From assembly GCA_964016985.1 (NCBI GenBank), contig OZ024823.1:131584112-131648111 (forward strand): 64,000 nt of DNA, written 5' to 3'. A model generated the notes under the pieces. That model did no database searches. It saw nothing but the letters and a program-made list of their open reading frames with translations, and had not been told where the DNA came from. Below, one piece after another: positions 23,870 through 36,049 of the stretch (position 1 is the first letter of the stretch; each line of letters begins with the position of its first letter). The stretch is from Anodontia alba. Lineage: Eukaryota > Mollusca > Bivalvia > Lucinida > Lucinidae. The translations under genes and the position numbers were made by a program.

Positions 23870-25445
23870 CGTATAACAAGAGGATAACCCCAAAACCACA
23901 TGCACAACTGCAGACTATGTAGAACAAATATGCATAGCTTCAAAATGAAATGGGTAGAAAACTCTAGGAGGAGTTGCACTCACAAGGTATCTGTTCAAAT
24001 ACTAATCGGACCTGGAAGAAACTATTCATAACAGTGGAAAAAGTTGATAAAAATTACTGGAGGATAACCCCAAAACCATACGCACATCTTCAGACCATGT
24101 AGAAAAGGTATGCATAGTATAAAAATGATGGGAGGAGAACTGTAGTATGAGTGCGCCCTCAAGGTATCTACATTAATGCTGATCGGACCTGCAAAACAAC
24201 GTCGAAAAAGTGGGGAAAAATGATAAAAAATGGTCAGAGGATTACCCTAAAACCACCAAGATAAAACACCAGCAAAGTTTTAAAAAGTTTGGTATAAAAC
24301 CCTAAGAGGAGTTGCGCCCAAAAGCTATCCACGTTATCGTGTCACAACTACAAAAAAAACTAAACTGAAAAATATATATATAATGGCAGTATAACCCAAA
24401 AACCACATGCACATCTTCAGACCATGCAGAATAAATATGCATAGTCTCCAAATGATCAATTGAAGTCCACAAGATATCTATTCTAATACTAATCGGACCT
24501 GGAAAAAACTAAGTCGAAAAAGTAGAAAAAATGATAAAAAATAACAGGAGGATAACCCCAAAACTAAATGCCTATGTTCAGACTATGTACAACAAGTACG
24601 CATAATTTTCAAAATGATCTGTTGAAAACTCTCGGAGGAATTGCGCCCACGAAGTATCCATTCTAATACTAATCGAACCTGGAAAAAACTGTCAAAAAAA
24701 GGTAAGAGAAAACTGTAGAAAAAGTTGATAAAAAATAATGGCAGGAAGCCACATGCAAAAAGCCACTAGCACATCTACAGACCCTCAATAAAGTAAAACA
24801 AGTATGCATAGTTTCAAAATGATCCGTGGAAAACTCTAGGAGGACTTGCGCCGACAAGATATCTATTCTAATACTAATCGAACCGGGAAAACACTATGTC
24901 GAAAAAGTGGAAAAAAATGATAAACATAATCGTAGGATAACCCCAAAACCACATGGACATCTTCAGACCATGTAAAACAAGTATTCATAGTTTCAAAATG
25001 ATCCGTCGAAAACTGTAGGAGGAGTTGTGCCAACAAGCTATCTATTCCAATAGTAATCGAACCTGGAAAAATCTAAGTCGAAAAGGTAGAAAGGCTGATA
25101 AAAAAATAGATAACCAAAACCGCATGCTTATCTACAGACCATGTAGAACAAGTATGCATAATTTCAAAATGATCGGTAGAAACTCTAAGAGGAGTTGCGC
25201 CCACAAAGTATCTATTCTTATAGCAATCTGGCCTGGAAAAAACTAAGTCGAAAACGTGGAAAACATTAATAATAACGGGAGGATAACTTCAAAACCATAT
25301 GCACATCTTCTGACCATAACAAAAACACCTGCAAAGTTTTAAAAAGATCGGTTAAAAAGTGCAAAAGGAGTTGTGTCCATAAGCTACACATCTCATTGTG
25401 TCTACGGACGGACGGAATCTCGGACGGACGGACGTACGAACCCAT
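23870..25445. repeat. Tandem array of about 180 bp units ending in GGAC repeats
   Basis: Some eight diverged units of the type AGGATAACCCCAAAACCACA, CATCTTCAGACCATGTAGAA, AAGTATGCATAGTTTCAAAA, GGAGGAGTTGCGCCCACAA, TCTATTCTAATACTAATCG, CTGGAAAAAACTAAGTCGAA. The array closes with CGGACGGACGGACG near 25420. It is related to the array at 20045-21215. Confidence 0.88.
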
Positions 25446-25857
25446 TTAAATACTCCATCGACTAACATCGGGGGACAACAAGAAATTCGCCGAATGGCTA
25501 TATCGCCACTGCTGGTGATATTCAAGAAACGGACCTAAACGCAAAAACTAAACATTGTTCAACCAAACGTGAAATGTAGCTCAGTAACGGTGAGCAGTGT
25601 GCATTATGGCTGTTTTGTGTATGAAGTTTCATTAGCCTAGAAGCATTGGCGTACATAAACGCACACTTGACATGGCTGACGCCGGTAACAAAGACGACAA
25701 TGCCAACGACGACGCCGGATATTGAATCCTATGTCGCTCCTGCTTGCTAAAGCATTCGCATTTAAAAGCACCAGAAAACACAAAAATATAAACTACACTA
25801 TAGTAAAGTACGAGGAGCGTTTTTGGCAGCAGTAACACCAGCTGTAGTGAACAGTCG

Positions 25858-26202
25858 AACCTCAATGGCTCGAACATCTTTGGGACCATGGAAATTTGTT
25901 CGAGACATGGGCAGTTCGAGCCACTGAGGGTTAATCATGGCACCAGTTCAGGAAGCAAATAGCGATAATTTAGGGAAATCTTTTCGATTTTCTACACAAC
26001 GATTGTATGTTGAGTGTACTCATTAGAATCGCCTCGATGAGGCGATTCTAATGAGTACACACAACATACAATTCCATGATGAAATAAGAAAAAATCCCTA
26101 AATATTTGTTTTCTTGAGCTATTGGAAGAATTTTGTAGGGACTGAAAAAAGAGTTCGAATCATTCACGGTAATAGAGCCATCCGTGTTCGAGCCATTGAG
26201 GT
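25858..26202. mobile_element. Family B palindromic miniature element, copy 1
   Basis: Terminal inverted repeats AACCTCAATGGCTCGAACA at 25858 and its complement ending 26202. A central hairpin at about 26000-26075 has arms GTGTACTCATTAGAATCGCC and complement. A second copy lies at 59485-59828. The core is the family A hairpin with paired changes, but the ends are unrelated to family A. Confidence 0.8.
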
Positions 26203-26289
26203 TATACTGTATATAAACAGGCAGCAATGAACACACTCATAAAAATAAATCTAAATAGAGGCTAGCCTCAAACTGACTGATGATTCCTT

Positions 26290-26800
26290 CTTCAAGCTGT
26301 TTCAGAAGGTCACCACCTGACTATGGCCGTCACACTTCAACTTATGGTTTTCTTTTGCCCTGGCATTAGATTGCCACTGAGCTCTCTACTTTGCTTTATT
26401 GCAGTTTTGTGATTATTTTTGTTTTACTCTGATGCTTTCCTAATATGGTGGAGGACTCTATGCAGACAGATTATATTTTGTTCTGTAATTCTGAGCAACA
26501 TTAGACTGAAGTACAAAGTTTTAAACCAGTAAAACTGGTTTAAGACCACCAGTAGTTGATTCTAAAGACCGTTCCATGGCGGCTCCTCCGTTGCAAGCAG
26601 TTCTTCTTTATTTTGAATGTCGGCCACTGGAACGGTGCCAGTGTTTTTTATCATTGTTTGTCCCTTTTGTTTCTTTCGGTGTCTCGGGAAGGTTGTTTCG
26701 TGATTGCGACCTTTCCTATGTATCTTTGTATGCAACAGTATCTCTCTGTTGTTTGGTACACAGTACAGGGTGGTAGACTAAGGACTAATCAGCAGTGTGC
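26290..26800 (+). repeat. Family C non-coding module, diverged
   Basis: Contains TTCAACTTATGGTTTTC, AAAACTGGTTTAAGACC, GACCGTTCCATGGCGG and GGGAAGGTTGTTTCGTGATTG in the order of the longer copies. The overlapping frames at 26556-26813 are translations of it. Confidence 0.55.
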
Positions 26801-27155
26801 CGAGGCTACGTAACAACGTAGAATATCATCCCACGTGTCTGGGCCGGGATGTTTCACAGAAGTCGCTCCATAACAAAGAGCAACACACACAGACAGGCAA
26901 AAGTTAATGTATTACAAACGCGAACAAATTCGAAATAAACATAAGATTACACAGATCTTGATCAGAATGAGCCCGTCTGTACTGATCAGGACCTGCATTT
27001 GCCTTAGATAAAAGTTTGCTTATCATCGCTTCACTTACCTCTAGAAAATTCTGTATGCATACTTAAGAATAAAAATACGAAAAACGTAAGTAAGAAATGC
27101 ATTGACATTTTCCCATAATATAAGCATGGTTATAAAAACAAAATACTCTAAAAGG

Positions 27156-27263
27156 CCCAGTCAGCATTCTACGTAAATCTATATCGGGCCGTCATCGGCC
27201 CGTCAGGGTAGCTGACGGGCCGATGACGGCCCGATGTAGATTTACGTAGAATGCTTGCTGGGG
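27156..27263. mobile_element. Near-perfect 108 bp hairpin element
   Basis: Arms of about 50 bp, beginning CCCAGTCAGCATTCTACG on one side and CCCAGCAAGCATTCTACG on the other, meet at GTCAGGGTAGCTGAC with only a few mismatches. The inner arm is GC-rich (CGGGCCGTCATCGGCCCG). It is either a tiny MITE or the two fused ends of a larger transposon. Confidence 0.8.
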
Positions 27264-27562
27264 GGATCCTTCGGAGATACAGAACAACCGATGGATAGAA
27301 TGTAGCAGACTCACTCTGTTCATAATGAGTCTGAAGTCAATATATCAAAATCGTATTTCGGAAAATCATAAACTCGATATACACGAAGACAAAATAAGGA
27401 ATGTTCAGACAGACAGGCATGAAACACCAAAATCAATCGGGTGTAATCAGGCGTTCATGAAAAGTAAGCAGTGTTTGGTAAGCATGCTTCGCTCACCATG
27501 CCTTTCAGTCTGAACAGCGATTTATGAAAGTACGGGAATCGTAATGTACGGGGCTTAGAAAG

Positions 27563-27845
27563 CATTACGAAAACATGCCTATTCAAATAACCTGAAAATT
27601 TTACCACCAAAAAAAAATGAAAATTTTCAGATAAAAAAAATCTGATATTTTTCTTATTTCTGCTCAAAACATAGATTGTAGATACTCGTTAGAACCGCCT
27701 CATCGAGGCGGTTCTAACGAGTACCCACAATCTATGCTTTTGAGCAGAAATAAGAAAAATAAAGTATACCCCTGTAAACCCCAGTTTTACTACATAAAAG
27801 TGGGGTTTAAGGGGGTCAAAATAATATAGGCATGTTTGCGTGATG
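27563..27845 (+). mobile_element. Family A palindromic element, copy 2
   Basis: CATTACGAAAACATGCC start, hairpin core with CATCGAGG at the centre, end TGTTTGCGTGATG. It is followed 203 bp later by copy 3 in reverse orientation. Confidence 0.9.
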
Positions 27846-28048
27846 GTCTGTTTATGACTTGGCTGTGGCAAAAACACCAGGCATAAGTCTTGAAACAGCC
27901 ATATTATAAAAGTCAATGAAACCACCAACGTCCCTCATGGTCCTAAACAGTGCCTTGAGTGTGAATCTATTTTCACAGGTAATGTATAAAATAAATAGTC
28001 CAATCAGAACAGAAAATTAAATAATATCGGCACTGTATAATACTACGC

Positions 28049-28329
28049 CATCACGAAAACACAACCTAATAAATTTGACCCACTTAAACCCCACTTTTAT
28101 ATAATAAAACTGGGGTTTACATGGGTACGCATTAATTGTTCTTATTTCTGATCAAAAGCATAGATTGTGAGTACTCGTTAGAACCGCCTCGCCGAGGCGG
28201 TTCTAACGAGTACCCACAATCTATGTTTTGAGCTGAAATATGAAAAATATCAGAATTTTTTTACCTGAAAATTTTCAGTCTTTGGAGGTGACAGTTTCTA
28301 TATATTTGAATAAGCGTGTTTTCTTAATG
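28049..28329 (-). mobile_element. Family A palindromic element, copy 3
   Basis: Reverse orientation; start CATCACGAAAACACAACC, end GCGTGTTTTCTTAATG, perfect hairpin core. Confidence 0.9.
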
Positions 28330-29039
28330 CGACGACGTTTTCTGGCATCCACATAAGGACTTAATTTTTATTCTCTAAACAGTACATGTACAATTTGTAG
28401 AGACATTATGGCAGAAAAATTTAAAACGCCGATAGCAGAACATTAATATAAATTATATAAAGAACATAAAGTAAAAATTTGGAAAAAAATATCGATTTGG
28501 GCTTTAGCCACAAATTGTAGAAATTGAAACATAATTAGAAAGGATATGTACATGCATTTTGGAGCTGGAAGGAGATTCAGCAGGGCTGCAGGTGGAGGAG
28601 GGGTCAACCAGACCAAGACCAAACTAGATAACCCCGACACATATCACAAACACATGTAAGGAGATGGTCCCCTAATGACCCATTCTGAGGTAAAGGTCGC
28701 AGGGAGGGTTGGGATGGAGAGTGGCCGGTTATCGAAAACGGTATGCGATAACAGGTTGGACACAAAATTGGAACTCTGATGGGCAAAAGGCGACTTTTAG
28801 CTTCAAGATGATGGCCGCCAAGCGGTTTTTTTTGATTTGACGACCGAAAGTAACTGCATTTAGCCAAAGTCTCGGAAAAAGCACCGCAGGATAGTCGTCC
28901 AGCTGAGATAAGATGTAAATGTAACATTTTTTTAACAATACAGTATTTTGTACAACTGTTTAGCGTTTCACAGTCGTTTACCACCCATGAGCTTCACCCT
29001 CAATAAAGGGATTGCCTAATACAAGGTAGTTCCTCAACA
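28330..29039. other. Intron 3 stretch, nothing recognised
   Basis: Minus-strand frames at 28443-28984 show no family signature, no cysteine or glycine pattern and no splice context that I can defend. Confidence 0.4.
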
Positions 29040-30455
29040 TGAAAGGTTTGTCGTTTGCTGCTGTTGTGCTATTTTGTTTCCTTAATACTTGTTCCTCATC
29101 TCTTCTTCTTTCGGTGCCTCGAGGGAGAGTGTGGTCCGTGACTGTTGGGGTGGCTTCAACTTCAAGATACCTTGACGATTTATTAAATATTGACAATATT
29201 TACTTTGACCAAATGGTGGACCGGATATAACCTACAGAACTCCAATTAAATAGAGCAAATTCTTCCGATACCGAAGCACCTTTTTTGGATTTGAATCTAT
29301 GTATATCTAATGGTACAGTTTCCACCAAAATTTATGAAAAAACGGGACGATTTTGATTTTGTTATAGTCAATTTCCCTTTTCTGGATGGCGATGTCCCCC
29401 GGCGTATCTCATATGGGGTATGCATATCTCAACTTATAAGATTCGCCAGAGCTTCTTCAAATCTTAATGACTTTAACTACCGTAATAAAGCCCTTACTGC
29501 CAAACTTCTTAGGCAGGGTTATCGTTATTTTAAACTTCATGAGGCGTTTTCGAAATTTTATCGCAGACACAGTGCCTTGTTAGAAAAATATAGCGTCAGT
29601 CTGAAAACACTTCTGCAACAAGGTATATCGGAACCCGAATTTTACGGTGACTTAGTGTACAGATTTAGAAAAATTGTACTAGGTGAATCTAACTTTTCGG
29701 AGCAAACAGAAAACTTATTAACCGTTATAAAAGAATTGGCTATAGCCTGGATATTATGCGGCAGACTGCATGCTTAGTTGTCAACCCAATCATTGTTGAT
29801 GGCTATGCTTTACTCTTTAATTGCACGACGGCGGTTCGGGCCTCAGACTCAATGAAGGCCTCTTCGTAAAACTTTAACCAGTGGGTTGGGGCTTGACGAT
29901 ATGTCTTTGGCTTGGCCCGCCGTGGTTCAACTACTGGTTTTCATTTACTCTGGCTTACAGTAGAATTAGCCATGAGTACTCGTCTTTGTTTATTATAGTG
30001 ATTAATTTGATTTTTATGTTTTCGCTTTGATGCATTGACTGAGTTGGGAGCCTTTATGCGAACCGAATTTTTATGTATTTCTGTATTAAGAGTAGCATCG
30101 AGACCCAGGGTGAAGTTAGCTAGCTGTAAAAGTGCTTTAAACCCCACGCTCTACCGACCGTTCTAAGGCGATAGTCCCGGTGTTAGTCTTACTCTTTGTT
30201 GCTTTGTGGTTTATTCTACGAGGCGATTTGTTGTATGTCTTTCCGTGTGTCATTTTGTTCTTGTGTTTTTCAGTCCTTTTAGTATTGCGCTTACCTCGCT
30301 TGGGGAAGAGAGAGCTAATCTTAGTGCTTTTCGTACGTTTGTTCGGTTTGTGCATGTTTAGATTTGTCGGTTTCCTCTTCCTCTTGGGGTCTGGGAAGGG
30401 CTGCGGTTTGTGATTGTGGCACTCCCTGGACTTTTCTCTTACCTTTTTGCACATA
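29040..30455 (+). mobile_element. Longest family C retroelement copy
   Basis: Three parts. A non-coding module (29040-29155) has TCTTCTTTCGGTGCCTCGAG. A broken reverse transcriptase region (29160-29830) follows. The last part is the 3' region with TTAACCAGTGGGTTGGGGC, TTGATTTTTATGTTTTCGC, GCGATAGTCCCGG and TTGTGATTGTGGCACTCC. It lies antisense to MAO and ends 116 bp from MAO exon 3. Near-identity to 5094-6500 in the shared part suggests both are fairly young. Confidence 0.8.
29160..29830 (+). pseudogene. Reverse transcriptase fragment with YLDD motif
   Basis: SRYLDDLLNIDNIYFDQMVD (29162-29222) carries the YxDD catalytic pair of a reverse transcriptase palm. It is followed by a premature TAA, then TELQLNRANSSDTEAPFLDL and the thumb region (KFYRRHSALLEKYSVSLKTL, QQGISEPEFYGDLVYRFRK) in shifted frames. 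Fingers and most of the palm are absent. I cannot assign the clade. Confidence 0.75.
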
Positions 30456-30570
30456 TATATTTTAGGTATAGTTGTTGGAATTAGTAATCGGAATCGGTTA
30501 ATACTGAGGTGAGTGCCTATTCACACGCACATACATATATGCTAGAGGGAATTTTATATATTTGTCTTAC

Positions 30571-30708
30571 CTTTAAATCAGCGATAGACTTTTGCTCATC
30601 ATAAACATTATATAACTGTAGGCCTAATTCCTTACACAGTCTGAAAACACGATTCTGTGTCGGGCCAACATAAGCTCCCCCTAGATCTACGGTGCCATGC
30701 TGGTCATC
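30571..30708 (-). CDS. Monoamine oxidase-like gene, coding exon 3
   Basis: This 138 bp exon encodes residues 48-93, phase 0 at both ends, acceptor TGTTTACAG, donor GTAAGACA. The peptide starts [20 protein letters not shown] and continues [30 protein letters not shown] is the MAO signature that contacts the FAD pyrophosphate. A start Met in the open frame is upstream of the acceptor and intronic. Confidence 0.97.
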
Positions 30709-31039
30709 CTGTAAACACATTAAATTCAACGTAAGGTCCGTCTATTTCTAAGGTTCTGTACTAGTCATTTGGTAAATAATCTGTTTACAACACAGAACAT
30801 GTATATTCCGACAGGAGGAATCGTTTGGAAACTAGAACAACATCAAATAAACGAAACAACCAGACTCCGTAGTACTGAATCTGCTCATGAATAGTAATGA
30901 CAATAATCAAACGTGTAACACTGTTCATACTTCCTGGTCATAGGCTAAGCGATATTCTAGTTTCAAATAAACTCAAATGAGCTCAGTACTTAGCTTTAAT
31001 AGACATACATAGATTCTGAAGAGAGGCGATCCTTTGGAA

Positions 31040-33340
31040 GCAAGAGGCACATTAACTAAATCAAATAAGTGGACCATGTGCCACAATTCGCTCACCTGAT
31101 AAAAACAGCTATTGCATAGTTGCAAATGCCATGGAACATTCTTCCAGTATTGCCACAGCAACTAGGACACAAATCTGACCATACCATAAAAAGGCCAAAG
31201 ATAATCCTAGCCCCATCATTTTAACAAATTTGGTAGACCTTGAGTCCCTGAAGCTGTATACCAAGATTCAGCCTCAAAACTTTCTTAGTACTTGAGAAGA
31301 AGATTTTTAAGTGTTTTTACCATATATTGGAATGGCAGCCATCTTGCTCACTTGTGCAGAACCATTTGAACAACATCCCTTCGACAGAAGGCCCCATGTG
31401 AAATCTGGCAAAAATTGGTCAAGCGGTTTTAGAGAAGAATACATTTAGAGATTTCATTATTTTATACCTGTATATAGCCCAGGACAAGGGCAGATAACCC
31501 CCTGGGAGAAGGGCAAAATTTTGATCCTAACTAAAACGTTTTACTACTTTAACCATACATTGTAAGTTTCAGCCATTCGTCTTAAATACATATTGAAAAA
31601 AAAAAAAAAAAAAAAAATTCGTCTTAAATACATATTGAAAAAAAAAAAAGATTTTTCAACTTTTCCCTCCATGCAAATCACTCTACGATCATCATTTGAG
31701 CAAACTTGGTAGAGCTAAAGACAGCGATACTATATACCAAAATAAAACCCAATAGCTTTTTGGGTTCTGGAGTGGAAGATCTTTAAATGTTTTACCAAAT
31801 ATAGATATGACGGAACCATTTGAACAAACTGGCACTACCCTTTTGACAAAGGCCCCATGCGAAATCTAGTGAAAATTGCTCAAGCGGTTTCTGAATAGAA
31901 GACATTTAAAACTTACACAATTTAATACATGTATATAGCCCAGGGGCACGGGCAGATAACATTTAGGGGACAAGAGTTTGACTATAACTAAACTGTTTTG
32001 CTACTCAAATCACACATTGTAAGTTTCAGCCATTAGTCTTTAATACATTTTGAGAAAATGATTTTTCAATATTTTCCCCATACAAATGCATGGCGATTGT
32101 TATAAAAAAAAGTCAAAGGTCATATTACGGTCATCATTTGTACAAAATTGGTAGACCTAGAGTCCTCGGTGGTATAAACTAAGATTTAAACCCTAAAGCT
32201 GTCTTGGTTCTTGAGAAGATCTTTAAGAGTGTTTACAACATATGGGCATGGAGGCCATTATTTTTCAATGGCGCGGAACAATTTTAACAAATTGGCAAAA
32301 CCCTTTCAACAGAAGGCCCCATGTGAAACCTGGTGAAAATTGCTCAAATGGTTTCAGAGAAGATATTTAAAAATTAAACAATTCCATGCATGTCTATAGT
32401 CCAGGAGCAAGGGCAGATAGCCCCCAGGGGACAAAATTTTGATTATAACTAAAACGTTCTAAAACTTTAATGACTCATCGTAAGTTTCAGCCATTTGTCT
32501 TTAATGCATTTTTAGAAAATGTATTTTCAACACTTTCCCAATACAAATGCATAGGGACGCAAATTTGACCTTGCCGTGAACATGCCATGTTTTTCTTTTA
32601 GAGAATTTTACCCCCACTTTCCCGACTAATACTGTATCAAAGTCAGGTTAGTGGGACATTGCATTTCCATGTGCTTCTGATCACTGAGCCCATAACACTC
32701 TGCCCAGATGCCAATAAAATGGTGCTCTGTAATGCAATTAGATAAGAAATACTGATAAGACAGTTAACAAGAAACCCACTTGAAAGTTTTTTAAATATAA
32801 AACAAAATGAAGTAGCTCAAAACCGATTCCAAAATCTACATCTGCATAAAAAGTTAATCAAACTACACATTTTAAATGGTTTCGTATGTTAAGAAATAAA
32901 GATTTTAAGATTATATATTACAATGCAGGGAACCACTGTTATCAGAGAAATTTGCCGTTTTTTTTTTTTTTTTTTTTGTTTTTTTTTGAGAGAAAAACTT
33001 GTCATGAAAAGGTCAAAAGTCAACCTAGAGTCATCAGTTGATCAAATTTGGTAGACATTGAGTCTATGATGTTATTGTTAGTCTTGAAGCTTTCTTGGTT
33101 CATGAGAAGAATATTTTTAAATGTTTTTACCATATATGGGCATTGCGGCCTTCTTGATTAACGGACCATGACCATTTGTACAAATTTTCAATCCCCTTTA
33201 ACAGAAGACTACACATGAAGTTTAAAGAAAATTGGCAAAGGGGTTTCAGAGGAGAAGTCGTTCAAAAGTGTGGACGGACGACGGACGGCAAGTAATCATA
33301 ATAGCTCATCCTGAGCCTTTGGCTCAGGTGAGCTAAAAAA
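31040..33340 (+). repeat. Tandem array of about 450 bp units with hairpin tail
   Basis: Opens with AGCAAGAGGCACAT and ATTCGCTCACCTGA, then has four to five units with TTTGGTAGACCTTGAGTCC, CTTGAGAAGA, ACAGAAGGCCCCATGTGAAA, GCCCAGGACAAGGGCAGATA (near 31487, 31936 and 32400) and TAAGTTTCAGCCATT. It closes with GGACGGACGACGGACGG and the hairpin AGCTCATCCTGAGC/GCTCAGGTGAGCT followed by AAAAAA. A 22-A run interrupts near 31600. Confidence 0.85.
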
Positions 33341-34170
33341 GCAGAGTTGTAATTCCCTATATTATAGGTTTTTAAATTCTGGTCCTTCTAATCAGAGAGC
33401 CCTTTCCATTTACATGAGATTTACCAATCAGGCCTATCAGGCCGAAACTATCTACTCTGGCCCAGAAAAATTTGACAATGCAGCTATTGTTATCTTTGTG
33501 TTTGAGTTTATATGTTTCAAGGATCATTCCTTTATAAGTAATTTAACATCTCTTCAGCTGGTGTAAGTGTCGCGTGGCGACCTTAAAACATAACCATGTA
33601 CTACACTATAATGAAGTCTATTTTTTGTGATCCTTTACCACTCAGCCGCGTCTGCGTTTTCGTTTCTTAATTTACATGAAGTGTATCAAACAGGCATATC
33701 CGAGCGAAACTAGCTACCCTTGCCTAGAAAAAGTACAATGCAGCTGTTGTCATCTTTGTGTTTGAATTTATTGCTTTAATGGGACCTGTTTTAATCTAAT
33801 TATCTTCTCTGCAGCTGGTGTTAGTGTCATGTGACGGCCATAAAACGTCTTGCTGTAGTTCAAGTCTCCCTGTATGGTCAAGTCTATCTGTTCCAGCCCT
33901 GTGTTCAACATTTCAACTATTTGCATCTCTAAATGTGTTCATCGCCCTTAAGCGTCATTCATGCTAGAATTTGTCTTCAGTACCCATAAAACAACATTCT
34001 TGTGTGTTTCAATGCTTTTCATTATTTCAGTATATTGACTATAGTTGTCTTTATATAGTTATAAATACGAGTTTTAGATTTCCTGATCCTGTTTTTATCA
34101 TTGAGCTCATTCCGTTACTTTTTTAAGATTTGTATGGGGTCTAATTAGCCGTAACCATCTAGTCCAGTCC
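33341..34170. other. Two diverged direct repeats in intron 2
   Basis: 33355-33600 and 33620-33845 share TTTACATGARRTNTAYCAA, CAGGC.TATC, TAGAAAAA, CAATGCAGCTRTTGT.ATC, CTCTKCAGCTGGTGT.AGTGTC. It is an old duplication; no gene seen. Confidence 0.5.
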
Positions 34171-34172
34171 AG

Positions 34173-34173
<1 letters not shown>

Positions 34174-34226
<53 letters not shown>
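34174..34226. repeat. GT microsatellite
   Basis: About 26 uninterrupted GT dinucleotides. Confidence 0.98.
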
Positions 34227-34227
<1 letters not shown>

Positions 34228-34499
34228 GCTCGCAAGAGCCTTCCTCTTAGAATATATTTACTGAGTCTGTTCAAGAAACGTCGTTTAACACATACAACAC
34301 TGTTCACGCCTCCTAATCCTAAATTAAGCGTCATTCTACTTTCACATAAAAGATACTGAAGAAGTACTTGAAATGCCACAATATGAATCGTATATAGCTT
34401 TCTACCTTCTATACTGAGAGGAAGAGCCAATTATGTAAACAAACATGGATTATATTCAGCTTCATTTACATCTGTGATACCATGGACGACACCCTATAC

Positions 34500-34700
34500 A
34501 CGATCACCAAGGGCCTCCTAAAATATAAGTGAAGATACCCAGAAAATGCCACAATCACAAAGCACAGCCCTCCCGAGGAACAAAGCTGAAACAATAAGGA
34601 CACCACAAACGCCACATATGTAATCACAGACGCACAAACAAAGCTGAAATACAACAACGGAGCCGCACTGGAACAGTCAGTAGGAAAACTACTGTTTGTG
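34500..34700 (-). repeat. Family C module, reverse orientation
   Basis: Contains the reverse complement of GGTATCTTCACTTATATTTT, TGTGATTGTGGCATTT and GGGAGGGCTGTGC. It abuts family A copy 4. Confidence 0.55.
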
Positions 34701-34720
34701 GGTGTGCTTATACTAGTTTT

Positions 34721-35005
34721 CATTACGAAAACACGCCTTTTCAAATATATAGAAAATTTCACCTCCAAAAACTGAATTTTTTTAGATAAAAACTCTGATA
34801 TTTTTTCATATTTCTGCTCAAAACATAGACTGTGGGTACTCGTTCGAACCGCCTCGGAGAGGCGGTTCTAACGAGTACCCACAATCTATATTTTGATCAG
34901 AAATAAGAATAATAATGTATACCCCTGTAAACCCCAGTTTTGCTATATTAAAGTGGGGTTTAAGGAGGTCAAATTATATAAGTATTTAAGTATGTTTTCG
35001 TGACG
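34721..35005 (+). mobile_element. Family A palindromic element, copy 4
   Basis: CATTACGAAAACACGCC start and TGTTTTCGTGACG end, with hairpin core at about 34825-34895. Confidence 0.9.
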
Positions 35006-35029
35006 ACACGCACAAAACATCGTCTGTAA

Positions 35030-35340
35030 ATTCTAATGCAGTTCCTAAATTGCAAACATATGTTCGGTCCGCATAGGGGTCTTTTACTTCATCTGTGAAA
35101 CATTACAGTGAAACACATGTAATCAAAAGAAAAAAATGGCGACCTACTAGAACATAAGAAAACCACAAACATGACCACGAGGAGTCCGATCACAGACATT
35201 GATAGTCAGTCACCGAACAACTCAAACAGATTGAGGAGGGAGCCGTCATTTAGTCTGAGGCCTGACCCACCATCGGTCGTGCAATTAAAGAGAGAAACAA
35301 AACCGTCAACCATAACTGTAGCGAGAGACAATCTTTTTAA
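35030..35340 (-). repeat. Family C 3' region, reverse orientation
   Basis: The reverse complement reads TTAATTGCACGACCGATGG, CAGACTAAATGACGGCTCCC, CTATCAATGTCTGTGATCGG and TGGTCATGTTTGTGG, as in 19050-19170. Confidence 0.65.
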
Positions 35341-36049
35341 ATTGTAAATCTATTATACTACTGACTGCCTTCTGTAAATAGCATGCCGCCATATACGGCC
35401 ACAGTAATATGGATACATTTGGGAACAATAGTTTGAGCCTGACCTATGTAAATGTAATCATTGATACTATTTAAACAAAACAAATTCCGCATGCATCCGC
35501 GATATCGTGAACAACATTCTGCAATTATATAAGATATGCGGTTTAATGTTTTCAAAACAGAATTGCCGTATATCATAAAATTCTTTCAAAACACAGGATA
35601 AACAGTAAGAATGAATCGCAGCACTCGGTCTGAACACGGAGCAATTAGGAACAATGAAAACAAAACCACGCACCCTTCCAGCAGAAAATTGAATATAAGC
35701 ACTAAATCGAAGCACATGGCGATGGTTTGTGGCCTCCTACCACATACCTACGGACAGCTGTTGCAATCACAAAATATTCTGAACTAAAGACACTCTGGAA
35801 ATACAGAAGCGGGAAACAGAAGACAGTGTCTGTCCATGATGAATAGTGATGATACAATATTTCTGACCTCCTGTTAAATAACAGCTTCAAAAAACTGTAT
35901 GTTTACATTTTTGAAATGCATCATAATTAAAGGCAACGTTTCGGTCAAGCAAACATAAAAGTGAGGAAAACCAGAAAATTGTACAATCTCGAAGCGCAGT
36001 CTTCCAAAGGCCCCACAAGAAAGTGAAATGAGGAACAAACAATGGCAAA

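Noticed and set aside
20045..25445. CRISPR-like array
   Set aside because: Units of about 180 bp without constant repeats and unique spacers, in an animal genome; ordinary tandem repeat.
28443..28984. Overlapping minus-strand frames of 65-126 residues
   Set aside because: No family signature, codon pattern or splice context distinguishes them from chance frames.
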